Source of the DNA: Oceanobacter sp.
GTDB taxonomy: Bacteria; Pseudomonadota; Gammaproteobacteria; Pseudomonadales; Oceanobacteraceae
Assembly (NCBI GenBank): GCA_002733645.1
Contig: NVWL01000001.1
Coordinates: forward strand, 62,001-126,000
DNA: 64,000 nucleotides
Reading direction: 5' to 3'
Positions within the stretch are counted from its first letter, which is position 1. Each line of letters begins with the position of its first letter. The position numbers and the translations under genes are program-made. A model generated the notes under the pieces. The model worked only from the letters and a program-made list of their open reading frames with translations, searched no databases and had not been told where the DNA came from. Positions 32,018 through 41,831 of this stretch are shown in pieces.

Positions 32018-34360
32018 TCAACGACTCTTTTTACGCTTATTCAGTTCAATTAATGCTTCGCGCAGGCGGTTGCCACTGGCGGGTTTGCCGATGACATAAT
32101 CAATGCCTGCGGCGGTGGCCGAAGCTTTGACGCTGCTGGTACTTAATCCGGTAAGCATCAGGCTAGCGGGCTTGGTGGGAATCTCATCGTCGTTGTGTAA
32201 CTTTTCGGATAATTGTAGGCCTGACATGACGGGCATATCGTGATCAATGATGATCATGTCGTAAGGGGTTTCAGCGCGGTGTTGCGTGCGCAACATGGCG
32301 AGTGCTTCTTTGCCGCTGTAGGTGCTGTCGGCAATCATGCCCCAGCGTTTCAGTTGTTTTTCGATTACTGTGCGCAGCGAGGCGTTGTCGTCAATAACGA
32401 GCACACGTAAGCCCATGAGTGAGCTATCTGGCCCTGTTAGGCTGGTTTTAGGGGCGGTATCAAAGGTCATCGGTAAGAATAGGGTGAGAGAGCCACCGTG
32501 ATTGGTCATGCCTTCGATGTCTAAGGTGCCCCGCATTTGGCGTATCAATCCGCGTACGACGATCAAATTCCAGATTCTAGGGTCATCTTCATCGATGTTG
32601 GTGGTGCTGGGCTGTAATACACGAAATAGGGAGGTCAGTTCGCCTTGCTTGGTGATGGTGCCACTGAGTTGAATTTGCAGGCGCAGCCCTTGAGTTTGCC
32701 CGCCTTGATAGTAAAATGCCGAAATCGCTAGGCCGCCGTGTTCTGTATAGGCGAGTGTGCGCGAGATAAGGTTGTAAATAATGACATGTAAACGGTTACG
32801 GTCGCATAGCAGACGCTCGGGGAAGTCGTCTTCAATATCTAAGATCAGTTCAACTTGTTTTCTGATGGCTTCTTGTTGGAAGTGACTCAGCGTACTGTTC
32901 AGCATTTTACTGACGGTGACTGGTTTAATATCGAGTTGAATGTCTTTTTGTTTTAGTTTGCCCAGCTCGGCGACTTCGTTGGCCAAGATCATCATATCAA
33001 TGCCAGCCATGTTGATGGTTTCTAAATAATCGCGTTGGCTGGCAGATAGTGGCGTGTCATTCAGTAATTCAAACATGCCCATGACACCGTTGATCGGTGT
33101 GCGTAGTTCGTGGCTAATTTGACCCATTACTTCGGGGGCAATTAATGGGTTTGTTCGTGAACTATGTGCGCCTTGTTGTTTCATACTAGCGTAGTTGGCG
33201 AGCAACAAACTGGTGGTCACGCTTAATGGTAGGAAGACGATAATTAACTCAATTGCCATATCAAAGACGATGAAATTCATACTATTGAGTAAGGATAAAA
33301 AGACCCCAATGCAAACAATCAGAGCACCCAACCAAAGGTAATTTTGTGCATCTTTCATGCGGCTTGATAAAGTCTTGAGTAGAACCAAAAACACCAATTC
33401 ATTAAACACGATACTGGCCGCGACGAGTACTTCTGAAATATATGATCTTAACCAAAAGTCACTAAGAATAATTATTATTTGGATCAGCATTAATCCAGAT
33501 AGCAGGTGGTTAATTCGTGGGCGGCGCCAGCCTAATAAGCGAACGGCGTATAGTTGAGCGATGGCTGATAAACATATTGTAAATGTTTCTAAAAACCCTT
33601 TTGGGAAGGTGTTTTTAAAGGTGGTATCACCAGCTATGCCAATAGCGATGGGGATGTATATCATGACGCTTAGGGTGTAGATGATCCCAGCGGGTGCTAG
33701 CCGGTGAGTCCTTTGAGTCAGCCCATATGTAAAATATAAAAAAGCCGCAAAAATCCAACCTAAAGAGATGCCTGTTAGTAGATGCGCAAGTTGCTGATGC
33801 TGATTAAACTTATCCATACTTTTAAGCTCGACGCGGGTGTTTACCGTTGCGTCTGTATGAATACGAATTAAGTAACTGTTGGTTTTTTTAGCGTTTATTA
33901 AAACATTAAAGGCATGTGCTTGCGATGCGGCCCCTTGTAGCCGGGTATTCGACATATCCAAAATATTACTGGTGTTACTGATATCAAATATAGCGACGCT
34001 GTCTAAATGTGGGTTGGAGAGCGTTAATACCGCTTCATGATTGCTACCAAGTGAGTTGTTAATGCTAACGCGCAGCCAGAACGCAGAATCACTGTGTCCG
34101 CGTTTAATGGTTTGTGTATGCGTTGGGGTGAATAATAATTGGTAATCGGACGTCAGTAGCTCTTCTACCGATAAAGTCCCAGTCTCGTCTTCGTAGATAG
34201 ATGTGTAAGGGGTAATGGTTTGGTCGAAGGAACCACTGGGTAAAATGATTGGGCCGAGTGCCAGCGCTTTTAGCGGTAGGCACATCAGCACAAAAGCTGT
34301 AATGAACAGCTTAATAATCGACAACAGAATCAGACGGGGTGCGGTAAGTAACTCTGTCAT
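32018..34360 (-). CDS. RetS-like hybrid sensor kinase (7TMR-DISM) with degenerate ATPase domain
   Basis: About 780 residues from the ATG at 34360. Signal/anchor (10-35), periplasmic 7TMR-DISMED2 domain (about 40-180), seven-helix 7TMR-DISM membrane domain (about 190-390), HisKA with an intact SHELRTPINGVMG H-box (His about 417), a CA-like domain, and one receiver (about 650-775) with DD, phospho-Asp in IIIDHDMP and Lys in IGKP. In the CA domain the G1 box (DTGIG) and G2 box (GGTGLGL) are missing: the matching segments read QLSGTITKQG and DPRIWNLIVV. Position directly after purD is that of retS in P. aeruginosa (PA4856). RetS controls GacS by direct binding, so loss of ATP binding is compatible with that role (inference). 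P. aeruginosa RetS has two receivers. Confidence 0.8.
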   Translation of the reverse strand: MTELLTAPRLILLSIIKLFITAFVLMCLPLKALALGPIILPSGSFDQTITPYTSIYEDETGTLSVEELLTSDYQLLFTPTHTQTIKRGHSDSAFWLRVSINNSLGSNHEAVLTLSNPHLDSVAIFDISNTSNILDMSNTRLQGAASQAHAFNVLINAKKTNSYLIRIHTDATVNTRVELKSMDKFNQHQQLAHLLTGISLGWIFAAFLYFTYGLTQRTHRLAPAGIIYTLSVMIYIPIAIGIAGDTTFKNTFPKGFLETFTICLSAIAQLYAVRLLGWRRPRINHLLSGLMLIQIIIILSDFWLRSYISEVLVAASIVFNELVFLVLLKTLSSRMKDAQNYLWLGALIVCIGVFLSLLNSMNFIVFDMAIELIIVFLPLSVTTSLLLANYASMKQQGAHSSRTNPLIAPEVMGQISHELRTPINGVMGMFELLNDTPLSASQRDYLETINMAGIDMMILANEVAELGKLKQKDIQLDIKPVTVSKMLNSTLSHFQQEAIRKQVELILDIEDDFPERLLCDRNRLHVIIYNLISRTLAYTEHGGLAISAFYYQGGQTQGLRLQIQLSGTITKQGELTSLFRVLQPSTTNIDEDDPRIWNLIVVRGLIRQMRGTLDIEGMTNHGGSLTLFLPMTFDTAPKTSLTGPDSSLMGLRVLVIDDNASLRTVIEKQLKRWGMIADSTYSGKEALAMLRTQHRAETPYDMIIIDHDMPVMSGLQLSEKLHNDDEIPTKPASLMLTGLSTSSVKASATAAGIDYVIGKPASGNRLREALIELNKRKKSR

Positions 34361-34391
34361 ACTCTGTTGTGATCCCTCACGGTTTAGGTGG

Positions 34392-35678
34392 TTAGCTTTT
34401 TTCGCGTGCCACTGCACGATAACCGATATCTGAGCGGCAGAACATCCCATCCCATGACACGAGTTTCACGAGTTCGTAGGCTTCTTGCTGAGCGTCACTG
34501 ACGGTATTGCCTAGCGCGGTTGCACACAGTACACGGCCGCCAGCGGTAACGACATCATTATTGTCGTTAAACTTGGTGCCCGCATGGAAGACTTTACGAT
34601 CAGCGTTGTTCTCTTGTGGCAACGAGATCACATCACCTTTCGGGTAGTCAGCCGGGTAACCCGCCGCTGCTAGTACTACACCCAGTGAAGGACGTGGGTC
34701 CCACTGAGTGGTTTCTTGGTCGAGCTTGCCTTCGAGAGCGGCTAAACAATGCGCGACAATATCTGACTGCATACGCATCATAATTGGCTGTGTTTCAGGG
34801 TCACCAAAACGGCAGTTATATTCGATGACTTTGGAGGCACCAGATTCGTCGATCATTAGACCTGCGTATAGGAAGCCTGTGTAGTCGTTGCCTTCTGCTG
34901 CCATGCCTTCAACAGTAGGGATGATCACGTCTTTCATGATGCGATCATGAACTTCTGGAGTGACCACTGGAGCAGGGGAGTAAGCACCCATGCCGCCGGT
35001 GTTTGGCCCCGTGTCTTTATCGCCAACACGTTTGTGATCTTGGCTGGTCGCCATTGGCAAAATATTTTTGCCATCGACCATAACGATGAAAGACGCTTCT
35101 TCGCCAGTTAGGAATTCTTCGATCACAACACGACAACCGGCATCGCCAAAGGCGTTGCCAGAGAGCATGTCTTTCACGGCTTCTTCGGCTTGCTCTAGTG
35201 TTTCCGCAACGATCACGCCTTTACCTGCGGCAAGACCATCGGCCTTAACAACAATCGGCGCGCCCATTTTACGTAGATACGCTAGAGCGGGTTCTAATTC
35301 GGTGAAATTCTCGTAATCAGCCGTTGGGATATTTTGGCGAGCTAAGAAATCCTTGGTGAAGGCTTTTGACCCCTCAAGCTGAGCCGCCCCTTTTTTAGGG
35401 CCGAAAATTTTCAGACCAGCCGCTTCGAATTGATCAACGACACCATCAACTAATGGTGCTTCAGGGCCAACGATGGTTAAGCCGATGTTGTTGTCTTGGG
35501 CGAAAGCCTGAAGGCCGTCGAAATCCATAACATCTAGATTTACATTTTCGATATTGTCTTCAAGTGCGCTGCCAGCGTTGCCGGGAGCAACGAATACTTT
35601 CTCTACCAGTGGCGATTGTAGAGCTTTCCAAGCCAGGGCGTGTTCGCGACCGCCGGCCCCTATGATTAATACTTTCAT
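34392..35678 (-). CDS. purD: Phosphoribosylamine-glycine ligase
   Basis: 428 residues from the ATG at 35678. ATP-grasp enzyme for step two of purine synthesis. Visible: IIGAGGREHALAWK at the start, GPEAPLVDGV, the grasp loop VVKADGLAAGKGV and the metal-binding YNCRFGDPETQ. The 342 bases between it and purH contain palindromic repeats, so the two genes may not be tightly co-transcribed. Confidence 0.96.
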   Translation of the reverse strand: MKVLIIGAGGREHALAWKALQSPLVEKVFVAPGNAGSALEDNIENVNLDVMDFDGLQAFAQDNNIGLTIVGPEAPLVDGVVDQFEAAGLKIFGPKKGAAQLEGSKAFTKDFLARQNIPTADYENFTELEPALAYLRKMGAPIVVKADGLAAGKGVIVAETLEQAEEAVKDMLSGNAFGDAGCRVVIEEFLTGEEASFIVMVDGKNILPMATSQDHKRVGDKDTGPNTGGMGAYSPAPVVTPEVHDRIMKDVIIPTVEGMAAEGNDYTGFLYAGLMIDESGASKVIEYNCRFGDPETQPIMMRMQSDIVAHCLAALEGKLDQETTQWDPRPSLGVVLAAAGYPADYPKGDVISLPQENNADRKVFHAGTKFNDNNDVVTAGGRVLCATALGNTVSDAQQEAYELVKLVSWDGMFCRSDIGYRAVAREKS

Positions 35679-35721
35679 TGCCAAATCTCTTGTTATGGCC
35701 CGGTCTTAAATCCGCCATAGC

Positions 35722-35787
35722 GGCTTAAAAATTTTATCAAAATACTCACTTAGCGCACTAAGCTCCGCTTTTTCCAAAATTTTTGCC
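35722..35787. repeat. Palindromic intergenic repeat, unit 1
   Basis: Nested inverted repeat between purH and purD: GGC at 35722-35724 pairs with GCC at 35785-35787, AAAAATTTT with AAAATTTTT, AAAA with TTTT, and the centre is CTTAG-CGCA-CTAAG (about 35749-35762). The symmetry spans about 66 bp. No coding potential. Confidence 0.6.
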
Positions 35788-35863
35788 TTGCTCTGACGAA
35801 TTTAATCTACGGGCTTCAGCCAAAAGGTTTTAACTAAAAAACCAATTTTAAATTCTTTAACTT

Positions 35864-36015
35864 TACACCGCTTAAACTTATGCGTCCCTACGGTGTAGAA
35901 GCGTTATGAGCGAAGCTGTGGCAAGGCATTTTTTATTGAGGCCGCGGAGTGTAGTTGTCCTACATGAGCATGCCGAGATAAAAAATAACGCCACCACAGC
36001 GAGCGCAATAGCTTC
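35864..36015. repeat. Palindromic intergenic repeat, unit 2
   Basis: TACACCG/CGGTGTA (35864-35870/35891-35897) is followed by a large imperfect inverted repeat: arms 35898-35936 and 35978-36015 share GAAGC, GCTGTGG and TTTTTTAT blocks in mirrored order. The centre forms TGTAG-TTGTC-CTACA (35950-35964). It abuts the purH stop. Size and nesting resemble dispersed extragenic palindromes; copy number elsewhere cannot be seen from this window. Confidence 0.6.
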
Positions 36016-36020
36016 CTTAA

Positions 36021-37622
36021 TTAATGTCTAAAGTGGCGCATACCTGTGAAGACCATGGCTATCCCGGCCTCATCGGCGGCGGCAATCACTTCTTCGTCAC
36101 GAATCGATCCACCCGGCTGAATAATGGCTTTAATGCCATTGGCCGCGGCGTTATCAATGCCATCACGGAATGGGAAGAATGCATCCGATGCCATGACCGC
36201 ACCTTCGACCACTAAGCCTGCATGTTCTGCTTTAATCGCGGCAATTCGAGCTGAGTTTACGCGGCTCATTTGGCCAGCGCCTACGCCCACTGTTTGACGA
36301 TTTTTGGCATAGACAATGGCGTTGGATTTTACGTATTTCGCGACTTTCCAAGCGAAGATTAAATCGTGTAATTCCGCTTCGGTTGGCTGGCGCTTAGTTA
36401 CTACTTGAAGGTCATCGCTGCTGATCATACCGTTGTCACGATCTTGAACCAGTAGGCCACCATTAACGCGCTTGTAGTCAAAGCCAGCAGCACGTTCGGT
36501 TGGGAAAGCACCACATTCAAGCAAGCGAACGTTTTTCTTTGCTTCTACAATTTTCACCGCTTCAGCGCTGATTGAAGGTGCAATGATAACTTCAACAAAT
36601 TGACGATCAACAATCGCTTGCGCTGTGTCTGCATCCAGTTCGCGGTTAAAGGCAATAATGCCGCCAAAAGCAGATTCGCTGTCGGTAGCGTACGCCAAAT
36701 CGTAGGCTTTGCGAATGCCACCTTCGTTATCAGGTACAACTGATACACCACATGGATTAGCGTGTTTGACGATCACACAGGCTGGTTTAGTGAATGATTT
36801 AACACATTCAAGGGCAGCGTCGGTATCAGCAACGTTGTTGTACGACAGTTCTTTCCCCTGCAACTGCTTAGCGGTCGCAATAGACGCTTCCTGTGGGTTT
36901 GCTTCCACGTAGAAGGCCGCTTTTTGATGCGGGTTTTCGCCGTAACGCATGTCTTGCGCTTTGATAAACTGGCTATTGAATGTACGCGGGAAAGTATCGC
37001 GCTGATCGACACTTAATATTTCAGCTGTTTGATCAATAGTGCCTAAGTAATTCGCGATCATACCGTCGTAAGCGGCGGTGTGTTCAAACGCTTTAAGCGC
37101 AAGATCAAAACGTAACTTGTGCGTAAGACCTTGATGCGCATTCACTTCTTGCAGCACTTGATCATAGTCCGATGCGTTAACCACAATACCAACGTGAGCG
37201 TGGTTTTTTGCTGCTGAACGAACCATGGTTGGGCCGCCAATGTCGATGTTTTCAATCGCCATTGGCAGGTCACAATCGTCACGGGCAACGGTGGCTGCAA
37301 ACGGATATAAGTTCACAACAACCAAGTCGATTGGGTTGATGTGATGCTCATGCATGATGTCATCGTCCTGTCCGCGACGACCAAGAATGCCACCGTGAAT
37401 TTTTGGATGCAGTGTTTTTACACGGCCGTCCATCATTTCAGGGAAGCCTGTGTAATCTGACACTTCAATCGCAGGGATTTTGTTTTCTACAAGTAGCTTA
37501 TAGGTGCCACCGGTGGAAAGAATTTCAACGCCAGCTTGTGATAGGGCGTAGGCAAAATCAACGATACCAGTTTTGTCAGACACACTGATGAGTGCGCGGC
37601 GGATAGGAGTAGTTTCAGTCAT
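36021..37622 (-). CDS. purH: Bifunctional AICAR formyltransferase/IMP cyclohydrolase
   Basis: 533 residues, last two steps of IMP synthesis. N-terminal MGS-like cyclohydrolase ([26 protein letters not shown]) and C-terminal formyltransferase with [10 protein letters not shown] containing the catalytic Lys-His, and [14 protein letters not shown] hairpin terminator separates it from fis upstream, so it probably has its own promoter in the 68-bp gap. Confidence 0.96.
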   Translation of the reverse strand: MTETTPIRRALISVSDKTGIVDFAYALSQAGVEILSTGGTYKLLVENKIPAIEVSDYTGFPEMMDGRVKTLHPKIHGGILGRRGQDDDIMHEHHINPIDLVVVNLYPFAATVARDDCDLPMAIENIDIGGPTMVRSAAKNHAHVGIVVNASDYDQVLQEVNAHQGLTHKLRFDLALKAFEHTAAYDGMIANYLGTIDQTAEILSVDQRDTFPRTFNSQFIKAQDMRYGENPHQKAAFYVEANPQEASIATAKQLQGKELSYNNVADTDAALECVKSFTKPACVIVKHANPCGVSVVPDNEGGIRKAYDLAYATDSESAFGGIIAFNRELDADTAQAIVDRQFVEVIIAPSISAEAVKIVEAKKNVRLLECGAFPTERAAGFDYKRVNGGLLVQDRDNGMISSDDLQVVTKRQPTEAELHDLIFAWKVAKYVKSNAIVYAKNRQTVGVGAGQMSRVNSARIAAIKAEHAGLVVEGAVMASDAFFPFRDGIDNAAANGIKAIIQPGGSIRDEEVIAAADEAGIAMVFTGMRHFRH

Positions 37623-37645
37623 AGTCTTCTATACGTTTTTAAATT

Positions 37646-37672
37646 AAAAACGGCTGAATCGAGTCAGCCGTA
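37646..37672 (-). terminator. Rho-independent terminator after fis
   Basis: ACGGCTGA/TCAGCCGT stem (37650-37657 and 37664-37671) with a six-base loop. On the minus strand it is followed by TTTTTAATTT. It terminates dusB-fis ahead of purH. Confidence 0.85.
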
Positions 37673-37690
37673 AAGAAAAATGAGAAGTGC

Positions 37691-38014
37691 TTATAGCATT
37701 CCGTACTGTTTTAACTTTTTACGTAATGTTCCGCGGTTCAGGCCAAGCACGATGGAGGCTTTGGTCTGGTTGTCACGGGTGTAGCGCATCACGGTTTCAA
37801 GCAGCGGTGCTTCTACTTCGGCCAGCACCATGTCGTATAGGTCAGTTACTTGCTGGCCATCCATGCAGTCGAAGTAGTTTTTCAGAGAGATATCAACACT
37901 TTCGCGCAGGGTGTGTGTCGTGTCGGCATTTGTGCTGGTATTGAAATGATTACTATTGTTAGTCACTGGTTCGGTCACTGTTTCAGTCTGTCGTAAAATG
38001 GCTTCGGTGCTCAT
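37691..38014 (-). CDS. fis: Nucleoid-associated regulator Fis
   Basis: 107 residues. The C-terminal Fis HTH is unmistakable: [20 protein letters not shown], then [16 protein letters not shown] at the very end. The N-terminal 35 residues are polar and divergent, as usual. Fis bends DNA and adjusts rRNA and other promoters with growth phase. Overlaps dusB by four bases (ATGA), the classical dusB-fis operon. Confidence 0.96.
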   Translation of the reverse strand: MSTEAILRQTETVTEPVTNNSNHFNTSTNADTTHTLRESVDISLKNYFDCMDGQQVTDLYDMVLAEVEAPLLETVMRYTRDNQTKASIVLGLNRGTLRKKLKQYGML

Positions 38015-38997
38015 GCGGCTACTTCCTTTTTTGTTGCTTCATCCCTGAAATGTTTTGCAACAGCGGCCTGCTGAGCTTCGGGATTTTCCAATTGGTTAAA
38101 CTGTTTGCGGAAGTCATTGCCTGGTTGGTTTTTTAGATACCAACTGACGTGCTTCCTGGCGATGCGTACCCCAAGGTACTCGCCGTAAAACTCGTAGAGT
38201 GACTGCAGGTGGCGAACCAATATCGATTCAACCTCTTCTAATGGCGGTGGGGCCAGCAGTTCTCCGGTATTCATGTAGTGGACAATTTCACGAAATATCC
38301 ACGGTCGTCCTTGGGCAGCGCGGCCGATTAAAATGCCGTCTGCGCCGGTGTATTTCATGACCTCAATGGCCTTTTCTGGCCCGGTGATATCTCCATTGGC
38401 GAACACTGGAATGGATACGCTGCTTTTGACATTACTTATCGTGTCGTACTCGACTGTGTTGCCATATCCGCATGCTCTGGTGCGCCCGTGGACGGCCAGT
38501 GAGACGATACCGAGGTCTTCGGCCATCTGTGCAATGCGCGGAGCATTGCGTGTGTCCGGTGACCAGCCAGTCCGAATTTTGAGACTGACGGGTACTGCAA
38601 CACTTTCAACCACGGCTTGTAATATTTCTTTAACCAAACCTTCATCGCGCATTAATGCGGAGCCTGCAGCCTTATTACAGACCTTTTTGGCAGGGCAACC
38701 CATGTTGATGTCGATGATCTGCGCACCGTTGTTTACATTAAACACTGCGCTTTCGGCCATTGCTTGAGGATCGCCACCCACAATTTGCACCGCTATTGGT
38801 TCGGGTTCGCCTGTGTGGTCGAGTCTCAATTTTGATTTACGTGTGTTACGTAGATCTATATTGCCAGCGACCATTTCGCCCACCACAAGACCGGCACCCA
38901 GCTCTCGGCATAATTGCCGGAAAGGGCGGTCGGTGACTCCCGCCATTGGAGCCAGAACCACAGGGTTCGGTAGCGTAAAGGGTCCAATTGACGGCAT
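38011..38997 (-). CDS. dusB: tRNA-dihydrouridine synthase B
   Basis: 328 residues, FMN TIM barrel: [17 protein letters not shown], the catalytic Cys region [38 protein letters not shown] and [15 protein letters not shown]. It reduces uridine in the tRNA D-loop. Genetically coupled to fis downstream. Confidence 0.96.
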   Translation of the reverse strand: MPSIGPFTLPNPVVLAPMAGVTDRPFRQLCRELGAGLVVGEMVAGNIDLRNTRKSKLRLDHTGEPEPIAVQIVGGDPQAMAESAVFNVNNGAQIIDINMGCPAKKVCNKAAGSALMRDEGLVKEILQAVVESVAVPVSLKIRTGWSPDTRNAPRIAQMAEDLGIVSLAVHGRTRACGYGNTVEYDTISNVKSSVSIPVFANGDITGPEKAIEVMKYTGADGILIGRAAQGRPWIFREIVHYMNTGELLAPPPLEEVESILVRHLQSLYEFYGEYLGVRIARKHVSWYLKNQPGNDFRKQFNQLENPEAQQAAVAKHFRDEATKKEVAA

Positions 38998-39138
38998 GGA
39001 GGGTCACGAGCCTTCTGGTTAAAAAGTGTGCGACAAAAGAGGCGGTATGATACTCATAACGTCTGTCTAATTAAAGGGGAATATGTGCAGAATTTGCGCA
39101 ACTTTTTCGCTTCATGATTACGCAAAACTTTCAAGAAT

Positions 39139-41829
39139 TTACTGGTTTTGACGAATAAATATCTGCCGTGAGACGGCTTCAGGCCCCGGGTTAACTACTT
39201 CAAGTGCGATGTGAACGGGGATGTCGCTTGGCATACTGTCGCCAGGAAGCACATCGCCAGCGAGATAATCGCTGGGGGCAAAAGTTCGCTGGGCGACAAT
39301 TTGGCCATTTAGGTCTCGGAACTCTAATTCAATATCCGGGTAGGGCTGAGGATAGTCTGCGGTATTGGTGAGCAGTGTATCGACCACGATCCCTGTGGGG
39401 TCTGTGCGGTGTTGGTTGAATACGGTGTTGCTGGCTCGTATTAATTGCACGTTTTGTATGCCGGGTAATGCACAGCCGGCTACTGCACAAATTTGCTCAT
39501 ACATCGGTCGCCATGTTTCTGAACGGGCTGCGCTGTCGAAACGGAAATAGGCAACTTGGGCCATGGCAGCCACAATGAATAATAGTGCAATTAATGACCA
39601 GATCCAGCCTGTTGATTGAGGCTTGTCTTCCTCTAGGGAGATTGGCTCAATCGTCATGCTGGGAATACCAATCTCTACTTCGCGAGATAGGCCAATATTT
39701 TCAGCAATGGCTTTGCCTTCGGGGCTTGCGTCAAAGGCGTTAGCGTACTCATCGATGGCGTTCTCGCCTGGTAGACGCTCGTTGTAGTTTACTTCTACGT
39801 CAGCGAAGGGCGACTCTGATGGTATGTCATTGATGTCATCATCAATGTAATCGTCAACGTAGTCATCCATATACTCATCGACGTAGTTGTTTTGGGCATA
39901 GTTGTTTTGGACGTCGTTGAGGGAGGTATGATTGGTCTTTTGGGTCGAGCTATCAGTATCGGTATTGTTATCGGCCATGTCAGCATTGACATCAAGATCA
40001 GCGCCTACTTCTAGGTCTTCGTTGCTGATGCTTGAGGTTCGATTTTGCTCGTGAATATCAGAGAATGAAATGGAACCTGAGTTTTCAAATTCTTCAATAG
40101 AGTTAAGGTCTGGGCCTTCAATATCATCGTGGTAGCGAGTTTGCTTAGGTCGGTCACTGGCGCCAAGCAGCTCTAATGCCCATTTGTCTTCGTAGGCTGT
40201 GTCGTCATGGGCTTCGTTCTCGATATTCGACATGATGTCGTTGTAATCATCTGAGACGATGTTGGATAAATTGGCCGTGAGTGGATCTAGCTCAGGGTCT
40301 TTCGGCGCTTCTTCACCGAGCAGCTCTGCCAGTTTGTCGACATCTTCCATATCATCGTGGAAGCGCAGGTCGTCTTCTTCGATATTGCTGGGGTTACTCT
40401 GGTTGTTTGTCGCTATGTCGTTTGTCGTTGAGCTTGCTTGGGCCGTGTTATCGGTTTCGGCCTTGGCGAGTAGGTCATCAAGGCTGTCATTGTCGCCAGC
40501 TTCAAGGTCGGCCATGGCGTCATTTAACAAGCCTGCAAAGTCATCGTCCGGGGTGTTGGCGGCTGCATCGACATCATGTTCCGTGATGTTTGCTTGGGGC
40601 GAGTCTGACTCCGTCAAGACGAAGCTGAAATCGTCTTCTTGCTCATCCTTGTTTAGTGTTAAAGCGTCTAAAAGTTCTAAAGAGTCTGAATCGGGGATGG
40701 CTGTGCTTTTTGCAACTTCGGATAAGGGCACATCTGCGGAATCAGTGACCGAACTTGATACTGAGAATGAATCTACCTGTGGCTCTGCAGTAGAAATAGG
40801 GTCAACATTATCTAGATCTTGAATACTGTCGTCAGTGAGTTCTGCGTCAGGCAAAGCAATATTGTCGAGTGTGATGTCTACTTCTACGTCTAGATCGTCA
40901 CTTTGGTTGGGCGCATCATGATTCGACGCATGATGGATATGCGGTTCTGTCTGTTCTTCTGCTTGGCTAAAATTAGGCGAAAGGTAATCAAGAGGCTCGG
41001 CGTCTTGTGGGACTTCGTTTGCGTTTTCTGGGTTGTATTCTGAAGCGTCATTGAAATCTGGCTCTGTTTCGATGTCCGCGTTTATGTGAATCGATTCATC
41101 AGCTGGTTCAGTGAGTTCTATCACTGGCTCATCGGGGAGTCTGTCTTCCGCAGGAATAACGCCATCGTCTGAAAAGAGTAGGTCGCCTTCTAAATCAAGA
41201 TCGGGTTCGTCTTCGTCATCAGCGGATAAATCAACTAAATGATTGGCCAGTGCGGCTTTATGCTGCGCTTTTTTTTCAGTTGAAAACTGATCAAACTCTG
41301 GCGATTCATTGAGCTTTGAGGTTGTTGATTCGGTGCTTTCTAATGATTCAGAAGTAGATGGCTCGAATGTTGAGCGCTCTGATGTAGGTTGCTCAGATTC
41401 AACACCGTCGGATTCAGTTGGTTCTGGCTTCTGCGCTGATGCATTGCTTGCATCGTCAGTGAGATCGTTGGAGTGGCCGTCGTTGTCTGTTCCATCCACA
41501 CCGTCATCTTCACCGGCAATATCAACATCAGGCTCGTCGGCGAAAGTGAACGCTAAGGGCGATTTTGATGCGGACTTCGGCTGGTCGTCTACGTCTGGCA
41601 TGAAACGCATGGCGGCTGCCTTGCTGTCAGTGTTGACGTTGTTCTCTATCTCATGTGGGGTGGCAGTTTTAGCAGGCTCGGTCTCGCTTACTAGATGATC
41701 TGTTGCTTTGAATACTTGCAGGCAAGAGCCGCAGCGAACAACACCGCCAGCGGCTTCAAGGTGCTCATCGCTCACTCTAAAACTAGTGTGGCAGTGCGGA
41801 CAGCGAGTTACCTGCGTAAACAACATCAT
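39139..41829 (-). CDS. MJ0042 zinc-ribbon/DUF3426 membrane protein with very long acidic linker
   Basis: About 896 residues from the ATG at 41829. N-terminal zinc ribbon CPHCHTSF...CGSCLQVF (residues 9-42), then about 650 residues extremely rich in Asp, Glu, Ser, Asn and Thr without a recognisable fold (including a DEYMDDYVDDYIDDD stretch), one transmembrane helix (WIWSLIALLFIVAAMAQVAY, about residue 750), and a C-terminal DUF3426 domain ending VNPGPEAVSRQIFIRQ. Homologues at this locus (between prmA and dusB) are usually much shorter, so the linker is greatly expanded. Function unknown. It starts two bases after the prmA stop, suggesting coupled translation. Confidence 0.85.
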   Translation of the reverse strand: MMLFTQVTRCPHCHTSFRVSDEHLEAAGGVVRCGSCLQVFKATDHLVSETEPAKTATPHEIENNVNTDSKAAAMRFMPDVDDQPKSASKSPLAFTFADEPDVDIAGEDDGVDGTDNDGHSNDLTDDASNASAQKPEPTESDGVESEQPTSERSTFEPSTSESLESTESTTSKLNESPEFDQFSTEKKAQHKAALANHLVDLSADDEDEPDLDLEGDLLFSDDGVIPAEDRLPDEPVIELTEPADESIHINADIETEPDFNDASEYNPENANEVPQDAEPLDYLSPNFSQAEEQTEPHIHHASNHDAPNQSDDLDVEVDITLDNIALPDAELTDDSIQDLDNVDPISTAEPQVDSFSVSSSVTDSADVPLSEVAKSTAIPDSDSLELLDALTLNKDEQEDDFSFVLTESDSPQANITEHDVDAAANTPDDDFAGLLNDAMADLEAGDNDSLDDLLAKAETDNTAQASSTTNDIATNNQSNPSNIEEDDLRFHDDMEDVDKLAELLGEEAPKDPELDPLTANLSNIVSDDYNDIMSNIENEAHDDTAYEDKWALELLGASDRPKQTRYHDDIEGPDLNSIEEFENSGSISFSDIHEQNRTSSISNEDLEVGADLDVNADMADNNTDTDSSTQKTNHTSLNDVQNNYAQNNYVDEYMDDYVDDYIDDDINDIPSESPFADVEVNYNERLPGENAIDEYANAFDASPEGKAIAENIGLSREVEIGIPSMTIEPISLEEDKPQSTGWIWSLIALLFIVAAMAQVAYFRFDSAARSETWRPMYEQICAVAGCALPGIQNVQLIRASNTVFNQHRTDPTGIVVDTLLTNTADYPQPYPDIELEFRDLNGQIVAQRTFAPSDYLAGDVLPGDSMPSDIPVHIALEVVNPGPEAVSRQIFIRQNQ

Positions 41830-41831
41830 TA

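Noticed and set aside
40259-40822. Serine-rich open frame opposite the DUF3426 gene
   Set aside because: It is the antisense shadow of the Asp/Glu-rich linker (GAT/GAA codons reverse to Ser/Phe-type codons).
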